Assembly: GCF_007713465.1 (NCBI RefSeq)
Contig: NZ_VMSG01000022.1
Coordinates: forward strand, 39,499-103,498
Length of the DNA: 64,000 nucleotides
Direction: 5' to 3'
Source: Pseudomonas sp. H3(2019)
Lineage (GTDB): Bacteria; Pseudomonadota; Gammaproteobacteria; Pseudomonadales; Pseudomonadaceae
A model generated the notes under the pieces. The model searched no databases, was not told the DNA's origin, and worked only from the letters and a program-made list of their open reading frames with translations. The translations under genes were made by a program, and so were the position numbers. Shown here in pieces: positions 1 to 7,738 of the stretch. Position 1 is the first letter of the stretch. Each line of letters starts with the position of its first letter.

Positions 1-361
1 GCGCCATCAGCTCGTCCGGGTTGAACGGCTTGGCCAGGTAATCATCGGCGCCCAGTTCCAGGCCCTTGATACGGCTTAGCTCATCGCCCTTGGCGGTGAG
101 CATGATGATCGGAATCTGATTGTTTGCGCCACGCAGCCGGCGGCAGGCGGTCAGGCCGTCTTCGCCGGGCAACATCAGGTCGAGGACAACCAGGTTGAAC
201 ACTTCACGTGCCAGCAGGCGATCCATCTGTTCGGTGTTCGGTACGGCGCGGGCACGATAGCCCTTGCTGACGAAAAAACGTTCCAGCAGGCTGCTGAGCC
301 CCGGATCGTCGTCAACGATAAGAATTTTTTCGCCTTCAGCAGTTTGTGCAGTGCTGCTCAT
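1..361 (-). CDS. ompR: Response regulator OmpR/AmgR (partial, N-terminal 120 residues)
   Basis: This is the receiver half of an OmpR-family response regulator that runs off the left edge. The start codon is at 359-361. The phosphorylation machinery is visible: acidic pair IVDDDPG near residue 16-22, phospho-acceptor in VVLDLMLPGEDG near residue 58-68, the switch threonine in IMLTAKGDE and the conserved lysine in DYLAKPF near residue 110. The winged-helix DNA-binding half lies outside the window. In Pseudomonas the gene next to tex, thioesterase and gshA is ompR, called amgR in P. aeruginosa, which works with the kinase AmgS/EnvZ in envelope stress and aminoglycoside tolerance. That identity is inferred from gene order plus the receiver sequence. 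It is divergent from tex, with about 360 bases between the two starts. Confidence 0.88.
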   Translation of the reverse strand, partial: MSSTAQTAEGEKILIVDDDPGLSSLLERFFVSKGYRARAVPNTEQMDRLLAREVFNLVVLDLMLPGEDGLTACRRLRGANNQIPIIMLTAKGDELSRIKGLELGADDYLAKPFNPDELMA

Positions 362-721
362 TGGATGCTCCTTTGATCTCGGCGCGCATTATGGCGTAGC
401 TGCCGTTATACGCACCGTGTGCATTGTTAGCAGATTTTTCCTCTACCGCCAGCGACATGGCCTTTATGCCTACAGCCCGCGATGCCCCCATCGGGCAGAA
501 CGGCGGTTATAATGCGCGGCCTTTTGTGTCGGGCAACGTCTGATCGTTACTGCCGGTGGCGGCTTTTATTTTTCATCACCCGGCAGTAATTGTTCGATTC
601 CACGGGTCAATGGGATGCCTTTTGATCCAGGTAGCGGCGCTGGCCAGGCCGCTCAACCAGACTCGCCGGGCCTTATTCCCTGCGCCCGCGAGCCTGCTTT
701 CACAATTTGTCAGGTGGTTTT
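362..721. promoter_or_regulatory. Divergent intergenic region ompR / tex
   Basis: This 360-base gap separates the divergent start codons of the response regulator and tex, so it must hold both promoters. I see no convincing small gene, RNA gene or strong hairpin in it. Immediately before tex there is an AGGTGG sequence that can serve as its ribosome binding site. Confidence 0.45.
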
Positions 722-3046
722 ATGGACAGCATCAACAGCCGCATCGCCGAGGAACTCGGTGTACGCCCACAACAGGTCGAAGCGGCCGTCGCGCTACTCG
801 ATGAAGGCTCCACGGTGCCCTTCATCGCCCGCTACCGGAAAGAAGTGACCGGCAGCCTCGATGACACGCAATTGCGTCATCTGGAAGAGCGTCTGCGCTA
901 CCTGCGAGAACTCGACGAACGGCGCATCAGCATCCTTGCCAGCATCGAAGAGCAAGGCAAGCTGACCCCGCAACTCGAGCGCGATATCAAACTCGCCGAC
1001 ACCAAGACCCGCCTCGAAGACTTGTACCTGCCGTACAAGCAAAAACGCCGCACCAAGGGCCAGATCGCCCTGGAAGCCGGCCTCGGCGAACTGGCAGACG
1101 GCCTGTTCAACGACCCGAACCTGACGCCAGACACCGAAGCCGCACGCTTCGTCAACGCCGAAAAAGGCGTGGCGGATGTGAAAGCGGCCCTCGAAGGCGC
1201 CAAGTACATCCTCATGGAGCGCTTCGCCGAAGACGCCAACCTGCTGGAAAAACTGCGCAACTACCTGAAGCAGGAAGCCACCCTCAGTGCCCGCGTGATC
1301 GCCGGCAAGGAAGAGGAAGGCGCCAAGTTCCGCGATTACTTCGAACACGACGAACCGCTGAAAAGCATGCCGTCGCACCGCGCCCTGGCGATTTTCCGTG
1401 GCCGCAACGAAGGCATCCTCAGCTCCGCGCTGAAAGTCGGTGACGAACTGCCGGGCACCATGCACCCGTGCGAAGGCATGATCGGTCAGCAATTCGGCAT
1501 CGCCAACCAGAACCGCCCGGCCGATAAATGGCTGGGTGAAGTGGTGCGCTGGACCTGGAAGGTCAAGCTCTACACCCACCTGGAAACCGACCTGCTCGGT
1601 GAGCTGCGCGACGGCGCCGAGACTGAAGCGATCAACGTCTTCGCCCACAACCTGCACGACTTGCTGCTGGCAGCCCCCGCCGGCCCGCGTGCCACACTGG
1701 GCCTGGACCCGGGCCTGCGTACCGGCTGCAAGGTGGCGGTGGTCGATTCCACCGGCAAGCTGCTGGATCACGCCACGGTTTACCCGCACGTGCCGCACAA
1801 CAAGTGGGACCAGACCATCGCCGTGCTCGCGGCCCTGTGCGCCAAGCACTCGGTGGACCTGATCGCCATCGGCAACGGCACCGCCAGCCGGGAAACCGAC
1901 AAGCTCGCCGCGGACCTGATCAAAAAATACCCGGCGATGAAAATGACCAAGGTCATGGTCTCCGAAGCCGGCGCTTCGGTGTACTCGGCCTCGGAGCTAG
2001 CGTCCAAGGAATTCCCGGACCTCGACGTGTCGATCCGTGGCGCGGTGTCGATTGCCCGTCGCTTGCAAGATCCGCTGGCCGAACTGGTGAAAATCGATCC
2101 GAAATCCATCGGTGTCGGCCAGTACCAGCACGACGTGTCACAGCTGAAACTGGCCCGTGGCCTGGACGCGGTGGTCGAAGACTGCGTGAACGCCGTTGGC
2201 GTCGACGTGAACACCGCCTCCGTCGCGCTGCTGGCCCGCATCTCCGGCCTCAACGCGACCCTGGCGCAGAACATCGTGACCCACCGCGATGAAAACGGTG
2301 CGTTCAAAACCCGTGCAGCGTTGAAGAAAGTCGCCCGCCTCGGCGAAAAAACCTTCGAACAGGCCGCCGGCTTCCTGCGCGTGATGAACGGTGACAACCC
2401 GCTCGACTCCTCCGCTGTTCACCCGGAAGCCTATCCACTGGTGCAACGCATCGCCGCTGAAACCGACCGCGACATTCGCTCGCTGATCGGCGACGCCGCT
2501 TTCCTCAAGCGTCTCGATCCGAAGAAGTACACCGACGAAACCTTCGGTCTGCCAACGGTCACCGACATCCTGCAAGAACTGGAAAAGCCGGGCCGCGACC
2601 CGCGTCCCGAGTTCAAGACCGCCGAGTTCCAGGAAGGCGTCGAAGACCTCAAGGACTTGCAGCTGGGGATGATCCTCGAAGGCGTGGTGACCAACGTGAC
2701 CAACTTCGGCGCTTTTGTCGATATCGGCGTGCATCAGGACGGTTTGGTGCATATCTCCGCGCTTTCGGAGAAATTCATCAAGGATCCGCGTGAGGCGGTG
2801 AAAGCCGGTGACGTGGTCAAGGTCAAGGTCATGGAAGTCGACATCCCGCGCAAACGCGTTGGCCTGTCGATGCGCATGAGCGACACCCCGGGCGAGAAGA
2901 TCGACGGTGCCCGTGGCGCGCGTCCAGGTTCGGCGCCGCGTCAGTCTTCGAGCCCCGCACCGCGCAAGGAAACCACGGCAGCGGCGCCGAGCAACAACGC
3001 CATGGCGTCGCTGTTCGCCAACGCCAAGCAGTTGAAGAAGCGCTGA
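722..3046 (+). CDS. tex: Tex, S1-domain RNA-binding transcription accessory protein
   Basis: The 774-residue product matches the Tex family, whose members are about 770-785 residues. Visible parts in order are an N-terminal helical region, a YqgF/RNase H-like fold around residues 320-450 (GLDPGLRTGCKVAVVD is its opening strand), a helix-hairpin-helix region around 500-560 (SIGVGQYQHDVSQ, then VNAVGVDVNTAS), and a C-terminal S1 RNA-binding domain around 645-720 (LQLGMILEGVVTNVTNFGAF). A basic, Ser/Pro/Ala-rich tail follows. Tex proteins bind nucleic acid at the transcription machinery; a role in tolerance of toxins and in transcript processing is known from other species. The start chosen is the ATG at 722, where the family begins MDSIN; an upstream in-frame GTG at 707 would add five residues. 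The stop overlaps the next start by one base, so the two genes are probably cotranscribed. Confidence 0.93.
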   Translation: MDSINSRIAEELGVRPQQVEAAVALLDEGSTVPFIARYRKEVTGSLDDTQLRHLEERLRYLRELDERRISILASIEEQGKLTPQLERDIKLADTKTRLEDLYLPYKQKRRTKGQIALEAGLGELADGLFNDPNLTPDTEAARFVNAEKGVADVKAALEGAKYILMERFAEDANLLEKLRNYLKQEATLSARVIAGKEEEGAKFRDYFEHDEPLKSMPSHRALAIFRGRNEGILSSALKVGDELPGTMHPCEGMIGQQFGIANQNRPADKWLGEVVRWTWKVKLYTHLETDLLGELRDGAETEAINVFAHNLHDLLLAAPAGPRATLGLDPGLRTGCKVAVVDSTGKLLDHATVYPHVPHNKWDQTIAVLAALCAKHSVDLIAIGNGTASRETDKLAADLIKKYPAMKMTKVMVSEAGASVYSASELASKEFPDLDVSIRGAVSIARRLQDPLAELVKIDPKSIGVGQYQHDVSQLKLARGLDAVVEDCVNAVGVDVNTASVALLARISGLNATLAQNIVTHRDENGAFKTRAALKKVARLGEKTFEQAAGFLRVMNGDNPLDSSAVHPEAYPLVQRIAAETDRDIRSLIGDAAFLKRLDPKKYTDETFGLPTVTDILQELEKPGRDPRPEFKTAEFQEGVEDLKDLQLGMILEGVVTNVTNFGAFVDIGVHQDGLVHISALSEKFIKDPREAVKAGDVVKVKVMEVDIPRKRVGLSMRMSDTPGEKIDGARGARPGSAPRQSSSPAPRKETTAAAPSNNAMASLFANAKQLKKR

Positions 3047-3429
3047 TGGAAATCCCTGCGGGGTTGACCGAAAGCGCTTTTTTCAAGCTGCTGGGTTGCC
3101 GTTTGCACAGCCTTGAGGTCGGGGTGGCGCAAGTCGCCCTGGCGCTTGAGCCGCAACTGCGCAATCGCGGCGGCAAGCTGCACGGCGGGGCGCTGTTCAG
3201 CCTGGTGGACATTGCCATGGGGCTGGCCTGTTCCAGTTCCCATGGTTTCGACCAGCAGAGCGCGACCATCGAGTGCAAGATCAACTACGTGCGCGCCGTT
3301 TCCGAAGGCGAAGTCCTGTGCACCGCCCGGGTGATTCACCCGGGTCGGCGTACGCTGGTGGTCGAAGCCGATGTGATGCAAAGCGACAAACTGGTCGCAA
3401 AAGCACAAGGCACGTTCGCTGTCCTGTAG
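3046..3429 (+). CDS. PaaI-family hotdog thioesterase
   Basis: A 127-residue single-domain hotdog protein. The family signature LHGGALFSLVDIAMG lies around residues 45-60, placing the catalytic-site loop and central helix as in PaaI/YbgC-like acyl-CoA thioesterases; the substrate cannot be read from sequence. Length is typical. The ATG overlaps the TGA of tex (TGATG), so translation is probably coupled, and the same gene follows tex in P. aeruginosa (PA5202). No signal peptide is seen, so it is likely cytoplasmic. Confidence 0.85.
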   Translation: MEIPAGLTESAFFKLLGCRLHSLEVGVAQVALALEPQLRNRGGKLHGGALFSLVDIAMGLACSSSHGFDQQSATIECKINYVRAVSEGEVLCTARVIHPGRRTLVVEADVMQSDKLVAKAQGTFAVL

Positions 3430-3643
3430 CTCCCTGTCATCAAATTGAGTTAATTTCGGCGCTGCGAAAGCTGCGCCGACGTTTCTTCGCGCGCGATAGC
3501 CAGTTTCAGGGATGGAGTATTGGCCTTTGCGAGTGGGTCATTGCAGCTCGATAATGAGGCGAAAACGCCAGTTTTAACTTCACCCTTGTAGACCGTCCTG
3601 CCCACCCCCATATTGGGGCGACTGACGCGTGAAGGAATCCAAC

Positions 3644-5227
3644 TTGAGCGAACTTCTCAACCGCCGCCTGGCTCTGCTCGGCGAGCGCGCTAACCTCTCT
3701 CTGCTCGAACAGTGTCTTCACGGCATCGAACGTGAATGCCTGCGCGTGACGGGCGAAGGTCGCCTGGCGCAAACGCCGCACCCTGAAAGCCTCGGTTCCG
3801 CGCTGACCAACGAACAGATCACCACCGACTATTCCGAGTCGCTGCTGGAGTTCATCACGCCTGCCCTGCCGGACCCTGCGGACACGCTGGCGAGCCTGGA
3901 CAAGATTCACCGTTTTGCCTACAGCAAGCTCGGCGACGAGTACCTGTGGAGTCCGTCGATGCCGTGCCCGCTGCCGGCCGAGGAAGATATCCCGATCGCC
4001 TACTATGGCACCTCCAACATCGGTCAGCTCAAATACGTCTACCGCAAGGGCCTGGCCCTGCGCTACGGCAAGACCATGCAGTGCATCGCCGGGATTCACT
4101 ACAACTTTTCCCTGCCGGAAAAGCTCTGGCCGCTGCTCAAAGAGGCTGAAGGCTTTGTCGGCACCGACCGCGACTATCAGTCGGCGGCCTATATCGCGCT
4201 GATCCGCAACTTCCGTCGCTACAGCTGGCTGCTGATGTACCTGTTCGGCTCTTCGCCAGCGCTGGACGCCGGTTTCCTGCGCGGTCGCTCCCATCAGCTG
4301 GAGCAATTTGACGCCGAAACCCTGTACCTGCCATACGCCACCAGCCTGCGCATGAGCGATCTGGGTTACCAGAGCAACGCGCAAGCCGGGCTGACGCCGT
4401 GCTACAACGACCTGAACAGTTACACCGACAGCCTGCGCAAAGCGGTGGCCACGCCTTACGCGCCGTACGTCGAAATCGGCACGCACCAGGACGGTGAGTG
4501 GGTTCAGCTCAACACCAACATCCTGCAGATCGAAAACGAGTACTACTCCAACATTCGCCCGAAACGCGTGACCTACACCGGCGAACGGCCGATCCAGGCG
4601 CTGATGGCCCGTGGCATTCAGTACATTGAAGTGCGCCTGTTAGACATCAACCCGTTCATGCCGATGGGCATTGACCTGCCGGAGGCGCGCTTCCTCGACG
4701 CGTTCCTGCTGTATTGCGCGCTGAACGACAGCCCGCTGCTGACCGCCACCACCTGCGGCAACGCCACCTCGAACTTCCTCAGCGTGGTCAAGGAAGGTCG
4801 CCGTCCGGGCCTGCAACTGCAACGCGATGGCCAGTCGGTGGACATGAAAGAGTGGGCCTTCGAGCTGCTGGAAAACATCGCCCCGCTGGCCGCGCTGCTC
4901 GATCAGAGCCACGGCGGTGACGCCCACAGCAAAGCCCTCGACGCGCAACTGGCGAAAATCCAGAACCCTTCCCTGACCCCTTCTGCGCAAGTGCTGGCAG
5001 CGATGACCGAGCACAAGGAAAGCTTCGCCCAGTTCTCCCTGCGCCAGAGCCAGGCGCACGCCGAGTTCTTCCGCAATGAGCCGCTGGCGGCCGAAGAGCA
5101 GTCGCGTTTTGAAGAACTGGCACGCTCGTCGCTGGCTCAGCAAACCGAGCTTGAGCAGAACGAAGTCGGCGATTTCGACGTGTTTGTCGGGTCGTACCAG
5201 GCGAGCATTCTGGCGATCAGTAATTAA
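3644..5227 (+). CDS. gshA: Glutamate-cysteine ligase GshA
   Basis: Catalyses ATP-dependent joining of glutamate and cysteine, the first step of glutathione synthesis. The 527-residue product follows the proteobacterial GshA type 1 family throughout, for example GIERECLRV near the N-terminus, TTDYSESLLEFITP, YLWSPSMPCPLP, and GIHYNFSLPEKLW in the middle. I chose the TTG at 3644 because an AAGGA motif lies at the right distance before it (3632-3636) and the protein then opens SELLNRRLALLG like its Pseudomonas homologue. The upstream GTG at 3629 would place the start on top of that motif. It sits downstream of tex and the thioesterase, a conserved order in Pseudomonas. A REP-like hairpin follows directly and may end the transcript. 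Confidence 0.93.
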   Translation: MSELLNRRLALLGERANLSLLEQCLHGIERECLRVTGEGRLAQTPHPESLGSALTNEQITTDYSESLLEFITPALPDPADTLASLDKIHRFAYSKLGDEYLWSPSMPCPLPAEEDIPIAYYGTSNIGQLKYVYRKGLALRYGKTMQCIAGIHYNFSLPEKLWPLLKEAEGFVGTDRDYQSAAYIALIRNFRRYSWLLMYLFGSSPALDAGFLRGRSHQLEQFDAETLYLPYATSLRMSDLGYQSNAQAGLTPCYNDLNSYTDSLRKAVATPYAPYVEIGTHQDGEWVQLNTNILQIENEYYSNIRPKRVTYTGERPIQALMARGIQYIEVRLLDINPFMPMGIDLPEARFLDAFLLYCALNDSPLLTATTCGNATSNFLSVVKEGRRPGLQLQRDGQSVDMKEWAFELLENIAPLAALLDQSHGGDAHSKALDAQLAKIQNPSLTPSAQVLAAMTEHKESFAQFSLRQSQAHAEFFRNEPLAAEEQSRFEELARSSLAQQTELEQNEVGDFDVFVGSYQASILAISN

Positions 5228-5240
5228 GCGACGCCTTTAG

Positions 5241-5300
5241 AAAGATCGCAGCCTGCGGCAGCTCCTACGCGAATGCATTTCCCCGCAGGCTGCGATCTTT
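5241..5300. repeat. REP-like inverted repeat (GATCGCAGCCTGCGG family)
   Basis: Two 18-base arms (5241-5258 and 5283-5300) are exact reverse complements and include AAAGATCGCAGCCTGCGG. The sequence belongs to a common dispersed palindrome family of Pseudomonas; a related copy lies at 15865-15933. It sits between the 3' ends of convergent gshA and the aldo/keto reductase gene and may act as a bidirectional terminator or mRNA-stabilising hairpin. Confidence 0.8.
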
Positions 5301-5306
5301 AAAGCC

Positions 5307-6344
5307 TTACTCCGCCGTCGAAGGCTTCTCCCACAAATTGATCCCGCCCTCCTGGGCAAACCGGTCAATCTCTGCCAGCTCCTCAACGCTGAAGCTCAAG
5401 TTCTTCAACGCCCCGACGTTCTCGATGATCTGCTCTGGTCGACTCGCGCCGATCAGCGCCGAGGTCACTCGTGGGTCACGCAGGGTCCAGGCCAGAGCCA
5501 TTTGCGCCAGGCTTTGACCGCGGCGTTTGGCGATTTCGTTGAGGGCGCGCACCAGGGCAATGTTGGCATCGGACAGGTGTGAGGCTTGCAACGAGTCACC
5601 GCCCGGACGGTTGACCCGTGCATCTTTCGGTACGCCGTTAAGGTACTTGTCGGACAACAACCCCTGAGCCAGCGGAGTGAAAGCAATCACACCCGCGCCG
5701 AGTTCATCGGTGGCGTCCAGCAGATCCTTTTCCACCCAACGGTTGAGCAGGTTATAGGCCGGTTGGTGGATCAACAGCGGCACTTTCCACTCCTTCAGCA
5801 GCGCAGCCATTTCGCGGGTTTTCGCCCCGGAATACGACGAGATACCGATGTACAGCGCCTTGCCCTGCTGCACGGCGGTGGCCAGCGCACTGGCGGTTTC
5901 TTCCAGCGGAGTGTCCGGGTCGAAGCGGTGGGAATAGAAGATGTCCACATAGTCGACGCCCAGGCGTTGCAGGCTCTGGTCGAGACTGGCCAGCACGTAT
6001 TTACGCGAGCCACCGCCCTGACCGTAAGGGCCCGGCCACATGTCCCAACCGGCCTTGCTGGAGATGATCAGCTCGTCGCGGTACGGCTTGAAGTCTTCGC
6101 GCAGCAAACGGCCGAAGTTGATCTCGGCACTGCCGTACGGCGGGCCGTAATTGTTGGCCAGATCAAAGTGGTTGATGCCCAGGTCGAAGGCGGTACGCAG
6201 CAAGGATCGCTGGGTATCGATCGGCGTGCTGTCGCCGAAGTTGTGCCACAGGCCAAGGGACAGCGCCGGCAACACCAGCCCGCTGCGACCGACGCGGCGG
6301 TAAGGAATGGAGTCGTAACGATCAGCAGCCGCGGTGTAAGTCAT
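5307..6344 (-). CDS. Aldo/keto reductase, YghZ / L-glyceraldehyde-3-phosphate reductase type
   Basis: A 345-residue NADPH-dependent oxidoreductase with an AKR barrel. Landmarks are the family opening YRRVGRSGLVLPALSLGLWHNFGD, the catalytic Asp-Tyr pair in HFDLANNYGPPYGSAE (about residues 50-65), the Lys in IISSKAGW, the His in IFYSHRFDP, and the cofactor-phosphate region SALIGASRPEQI near residue 305. The sequence resembles E. coli YghZ and other AKR14-like enzymes, which reduce L-glyceraldehyde 3-phosphate and methylglyoxal; the real substrate is not known here. The ATG at 6344 is preceded by AGAGGG; an extended reading to 6410 has a poor N-terminus and was not used. It stands alone, convergent with gshA. 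Confidence 0.85.
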   Translation of the reverse strand: MTYTAAADRYDSIPYRRVGRSGLVLPALSLGLWHNFGDSTPIDTQRSLLRTAFDLGINHFDLANNYGPPYGSAEINFGRLLREDFKPYRDELIISSKAGWDMWPGPYGQGGGSRKYVLASLDQSLQRLGVDYVDIFYSHRFDPDTPLEETASALATAVQQGKALYIGISSYSGAKTREMAALLKEWKVPLLIHQPAYNLLNRWVEKDLLDATDELGAGVIAFTPLAQGLLSDKYLNGVPKDARVNRPGGDSLQASHLSDANIALVRALNEIAKRRGQSLAQMALAWTLRDPRVTSALIGASRPEQIIENVGALKNLSFSVEELAEIDRFAQEGGINLWEKPSTAE

Positions 6345-6468
6345 CGAACCCTCTCTTGTTGTGAGCGACGAGGTCGTCAGAGTTGCCCAGCATACGCTCA
6401 GGCAACGCATTCAAAACGGGGTGTTCGACTAAATGTTGAAACGTTTCATACAGTTCTTGATTTGGTCC

Positions 6469-6870
6469 TTACGCCGACAGTTCGCGCAGGGCCGCTGCTG
6501 CCAGGAACCCGGATCTTGAGTTGTACCGTTGATCGCGTCTGACCGTCTGATCAATGCGCTCCAGCAACTGCTCTGGCAACGTTGCATTGAAACGCACGGA
6601 CTTGCCGAAATACGGCGTCACATCAAACTCGACCACCGCCCAAACACCTCCCGCGTAATCCGGGTTTTCGAAGTGCTCGTCGATCTCGCGCACCTGCGGC
6701 AACGGATCGCCATCAGCGACCAGTCCTTCGTAATGCAACGCCAGCGCTTCTTTAACGTTTTCGAGCGCCTGCGCCACCGTTCCACCTGCTGAGAAACAAC
6801 CCGCAACGTCGGGGATGATCACTCCGTAATCTGAGTCGGCATCCTTGTGCAGTACGACTGGGAATTTCAT
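6469..6870 (-). CDS. hicB: HicB-family antitoxin
   Basis: A 133-residue protein with an N-terminal HicB partial RNase H-like fold (MKFPVVLHKDADSDYGVIIP, then DVAGCFSAGGTVAQAL) and a C-terminal ribbon-helix-helix DNA-binding segment (SVRFNATLPEQLLERID and RSGFLAAAAL), the usual plan for the long HicB subfamily. It should neutralise HicA and bind the operon promoter. The ATG at 6870 is preceded by GGAAGGG and gives the standard N-terminus; another ATG at 6930 is in frame but adds 20 atypical residues. The gene lies 76 bases after the present hicA stop; had hicA kept its usual end, the gap would be about 56 bases. Confidence 0.88.
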   Translation of the reverse strand: MKFPVVLHKDADSDYGVIIPDVAGCFSAGGTVAQALENVKEALALHYEGLVADGDPLPQVREIDEHFENPDYAGGVWAVVEFDVTPYFGKSVRFNATLPEQLLERIDQTVRRDQRYNSRSGFLAAAALRELSA

Positions 6871-6946
6871 GGGGATAGGCCCTTCCAATCCGCCCCCATC
6901 GGGGCGTTGATCGATATTCTCCAGGCTCATTTCAAGCCCGCCTGTT

Positions 6947-7108
6947 TCAAAATGCGTTGATTGTTCCCTTTGGAAGATCCGCGTCAGGGTGCTTGATCGT
7001 GACCCTCCCCGGTTTGCACGAATGTTTGTATTGATAGTGGCTACCTTTGACTGCTACCAAATACCAACCGTCGTCTTCGATCATCCTGATCATTTCCCGA
7101 CTACGCAT
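6947..7108 (-). CDS. hicA: HicA-family mRNA interferase toxin, C-terminus frameshifted
   Basis: Encodes 53 residues of a HicA double-stranded-RNA-binding-fold toxin: MRSREMIRMIEDDGWYLV, the catalytic-histidine region VKGSHYQYKH, then GRVTIKHPDADLPKGTIN. HicA proteins normally end near residue 60 with a helix of the type ILKQAGLK. Here translation stops after INAF, but the next frame reads ILKQAGLK and then ends in a TGA at 6927-6929. A one-base loss within GCATTTTG (about 6950-6955) therefore removed the last helix. The active-site histidine is kept, so activity is uncertain rather than excluded. An AAAGGG motif precedes the start. A base-call error would also explain the frameshift. Confidence 0.75.
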   Translation of the reverse strand: MRSREMIRMIEDDGWYLVAVKGSHYQYKHSCKPGRVTIKHPDADLPKGTINAF

Positions 7109-7237
7109 CACCTTCGCCCTTTGTCGTCAGCATCGGCTGCGACTTTATCCGGCAAACGGACACTCCAATACACACCATACACACTCGGTTAAATATTAGC
7201 CCATCGCAAACACGTATTTTTTTAACCAGACGACTGG

Positions 7238-7371
7238 CTAACCCGCCCCCGCAAACACCTGCGCCACCCAATCCACAAACACTCGAATCGTGGCGACATG
7301 TGTCGGTTATGCAGGAAGGGCACCGACACTGGGGGTGCCCGACGGCAGGCTGGGTCAACGGGCACATCCTC
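7238..7371 (-). pseudogene. Fragment of a LysR-family regulator C-terminus
   Basis: Reading the minus strand gives VPVDP...APPVSVPFLHNRHMSP in one frame, then IRVFVDWVAQVFAGAG and a TAG in the next. Joined by adding one base near 7297, this is the standard last 45 or so residues of a LysR-type transcriptional regulator effector domain (PVSV...HNRHLSPRVRVFVDW is the common form). Upstream of about 7371 I no longer recognise LysR sequence. So it is a decayed remnant, and it occupies most of the gap between hicA and the small membrane protein gene. The rest of that gap (7109-7237 and 7372-7462) shows nothing I can name. Confidence 0.6.
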
Positions 7372-7462
7372 CTGCGTGCCGACGGTGGGTTGGTTTAAGC
7401 GCCATTTTGCTGAACGACGCCTATGCTCGGTATGACAAGCACCGGCTCGGGAGCACACCATC

Positions 7463-7720
7463 ATGCACACCACGATCATCATCACCTTCGGCCTGGTCTT
7501 GCTGGCGCTGATGCTGTTCATCGGTGAGAAGCTCGGCTTCAGCCGCCAGACCCTGACCTACAGTTTCGTCGTCCTGTGGCTGGCGCTGACGGTGATCAAC
7601 GGCGCTATCGGCATGATCACCGCCGGGCAACCGCTAACCTCCGAATTGATGGTGGGCTTCATGGTGTTCAGCGTACCGGTGGCCGCTCTGGTGCTGTTCA
7701 TGACCTTGAACATCGCCTGA
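7463..7720 (+). CDS. Small membrane protein of unknown function (85 aa)
   Basis: The 85-residue product is very hydrophobic, with three likely membrane spans: about residues 3-20 (IIITFGLVLLALMLFIG), 31-53 (TYSFVVLWLALTVINGAIG) and 62-83 (LMVGFMVFSVPVAALVLFMTL). A charged turn (EKLGFSRQ) joins the first two. I do not recognise a named family; similar short proteins are common in Pseudomonas genomes. It stands alone and is convergent with betT, whose stop lies 18 bases further on. The remains of a divergent LysR gene upstream suggest a former regulator-target pair, but that is only an inference. Confidence 0.65.
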   Translation: MHTTIIITFGLVLLALMLFIGEKLGFSRQTLTYSFVVLWLALTVINGAIGMITAGQPLTSELMVGFMVFSVPVAALVLFMTLNIA

Positions 7721-7738
7721 GCGCCACACCGGTCTCGG

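Noticed and set aside
794..1849. Long open frame of 351 codons on the minus strand inside tex
   Set aside because: It is antisense to a clearly conserved gene, has no recognisable domain, and arises from GC-rich codon bias.
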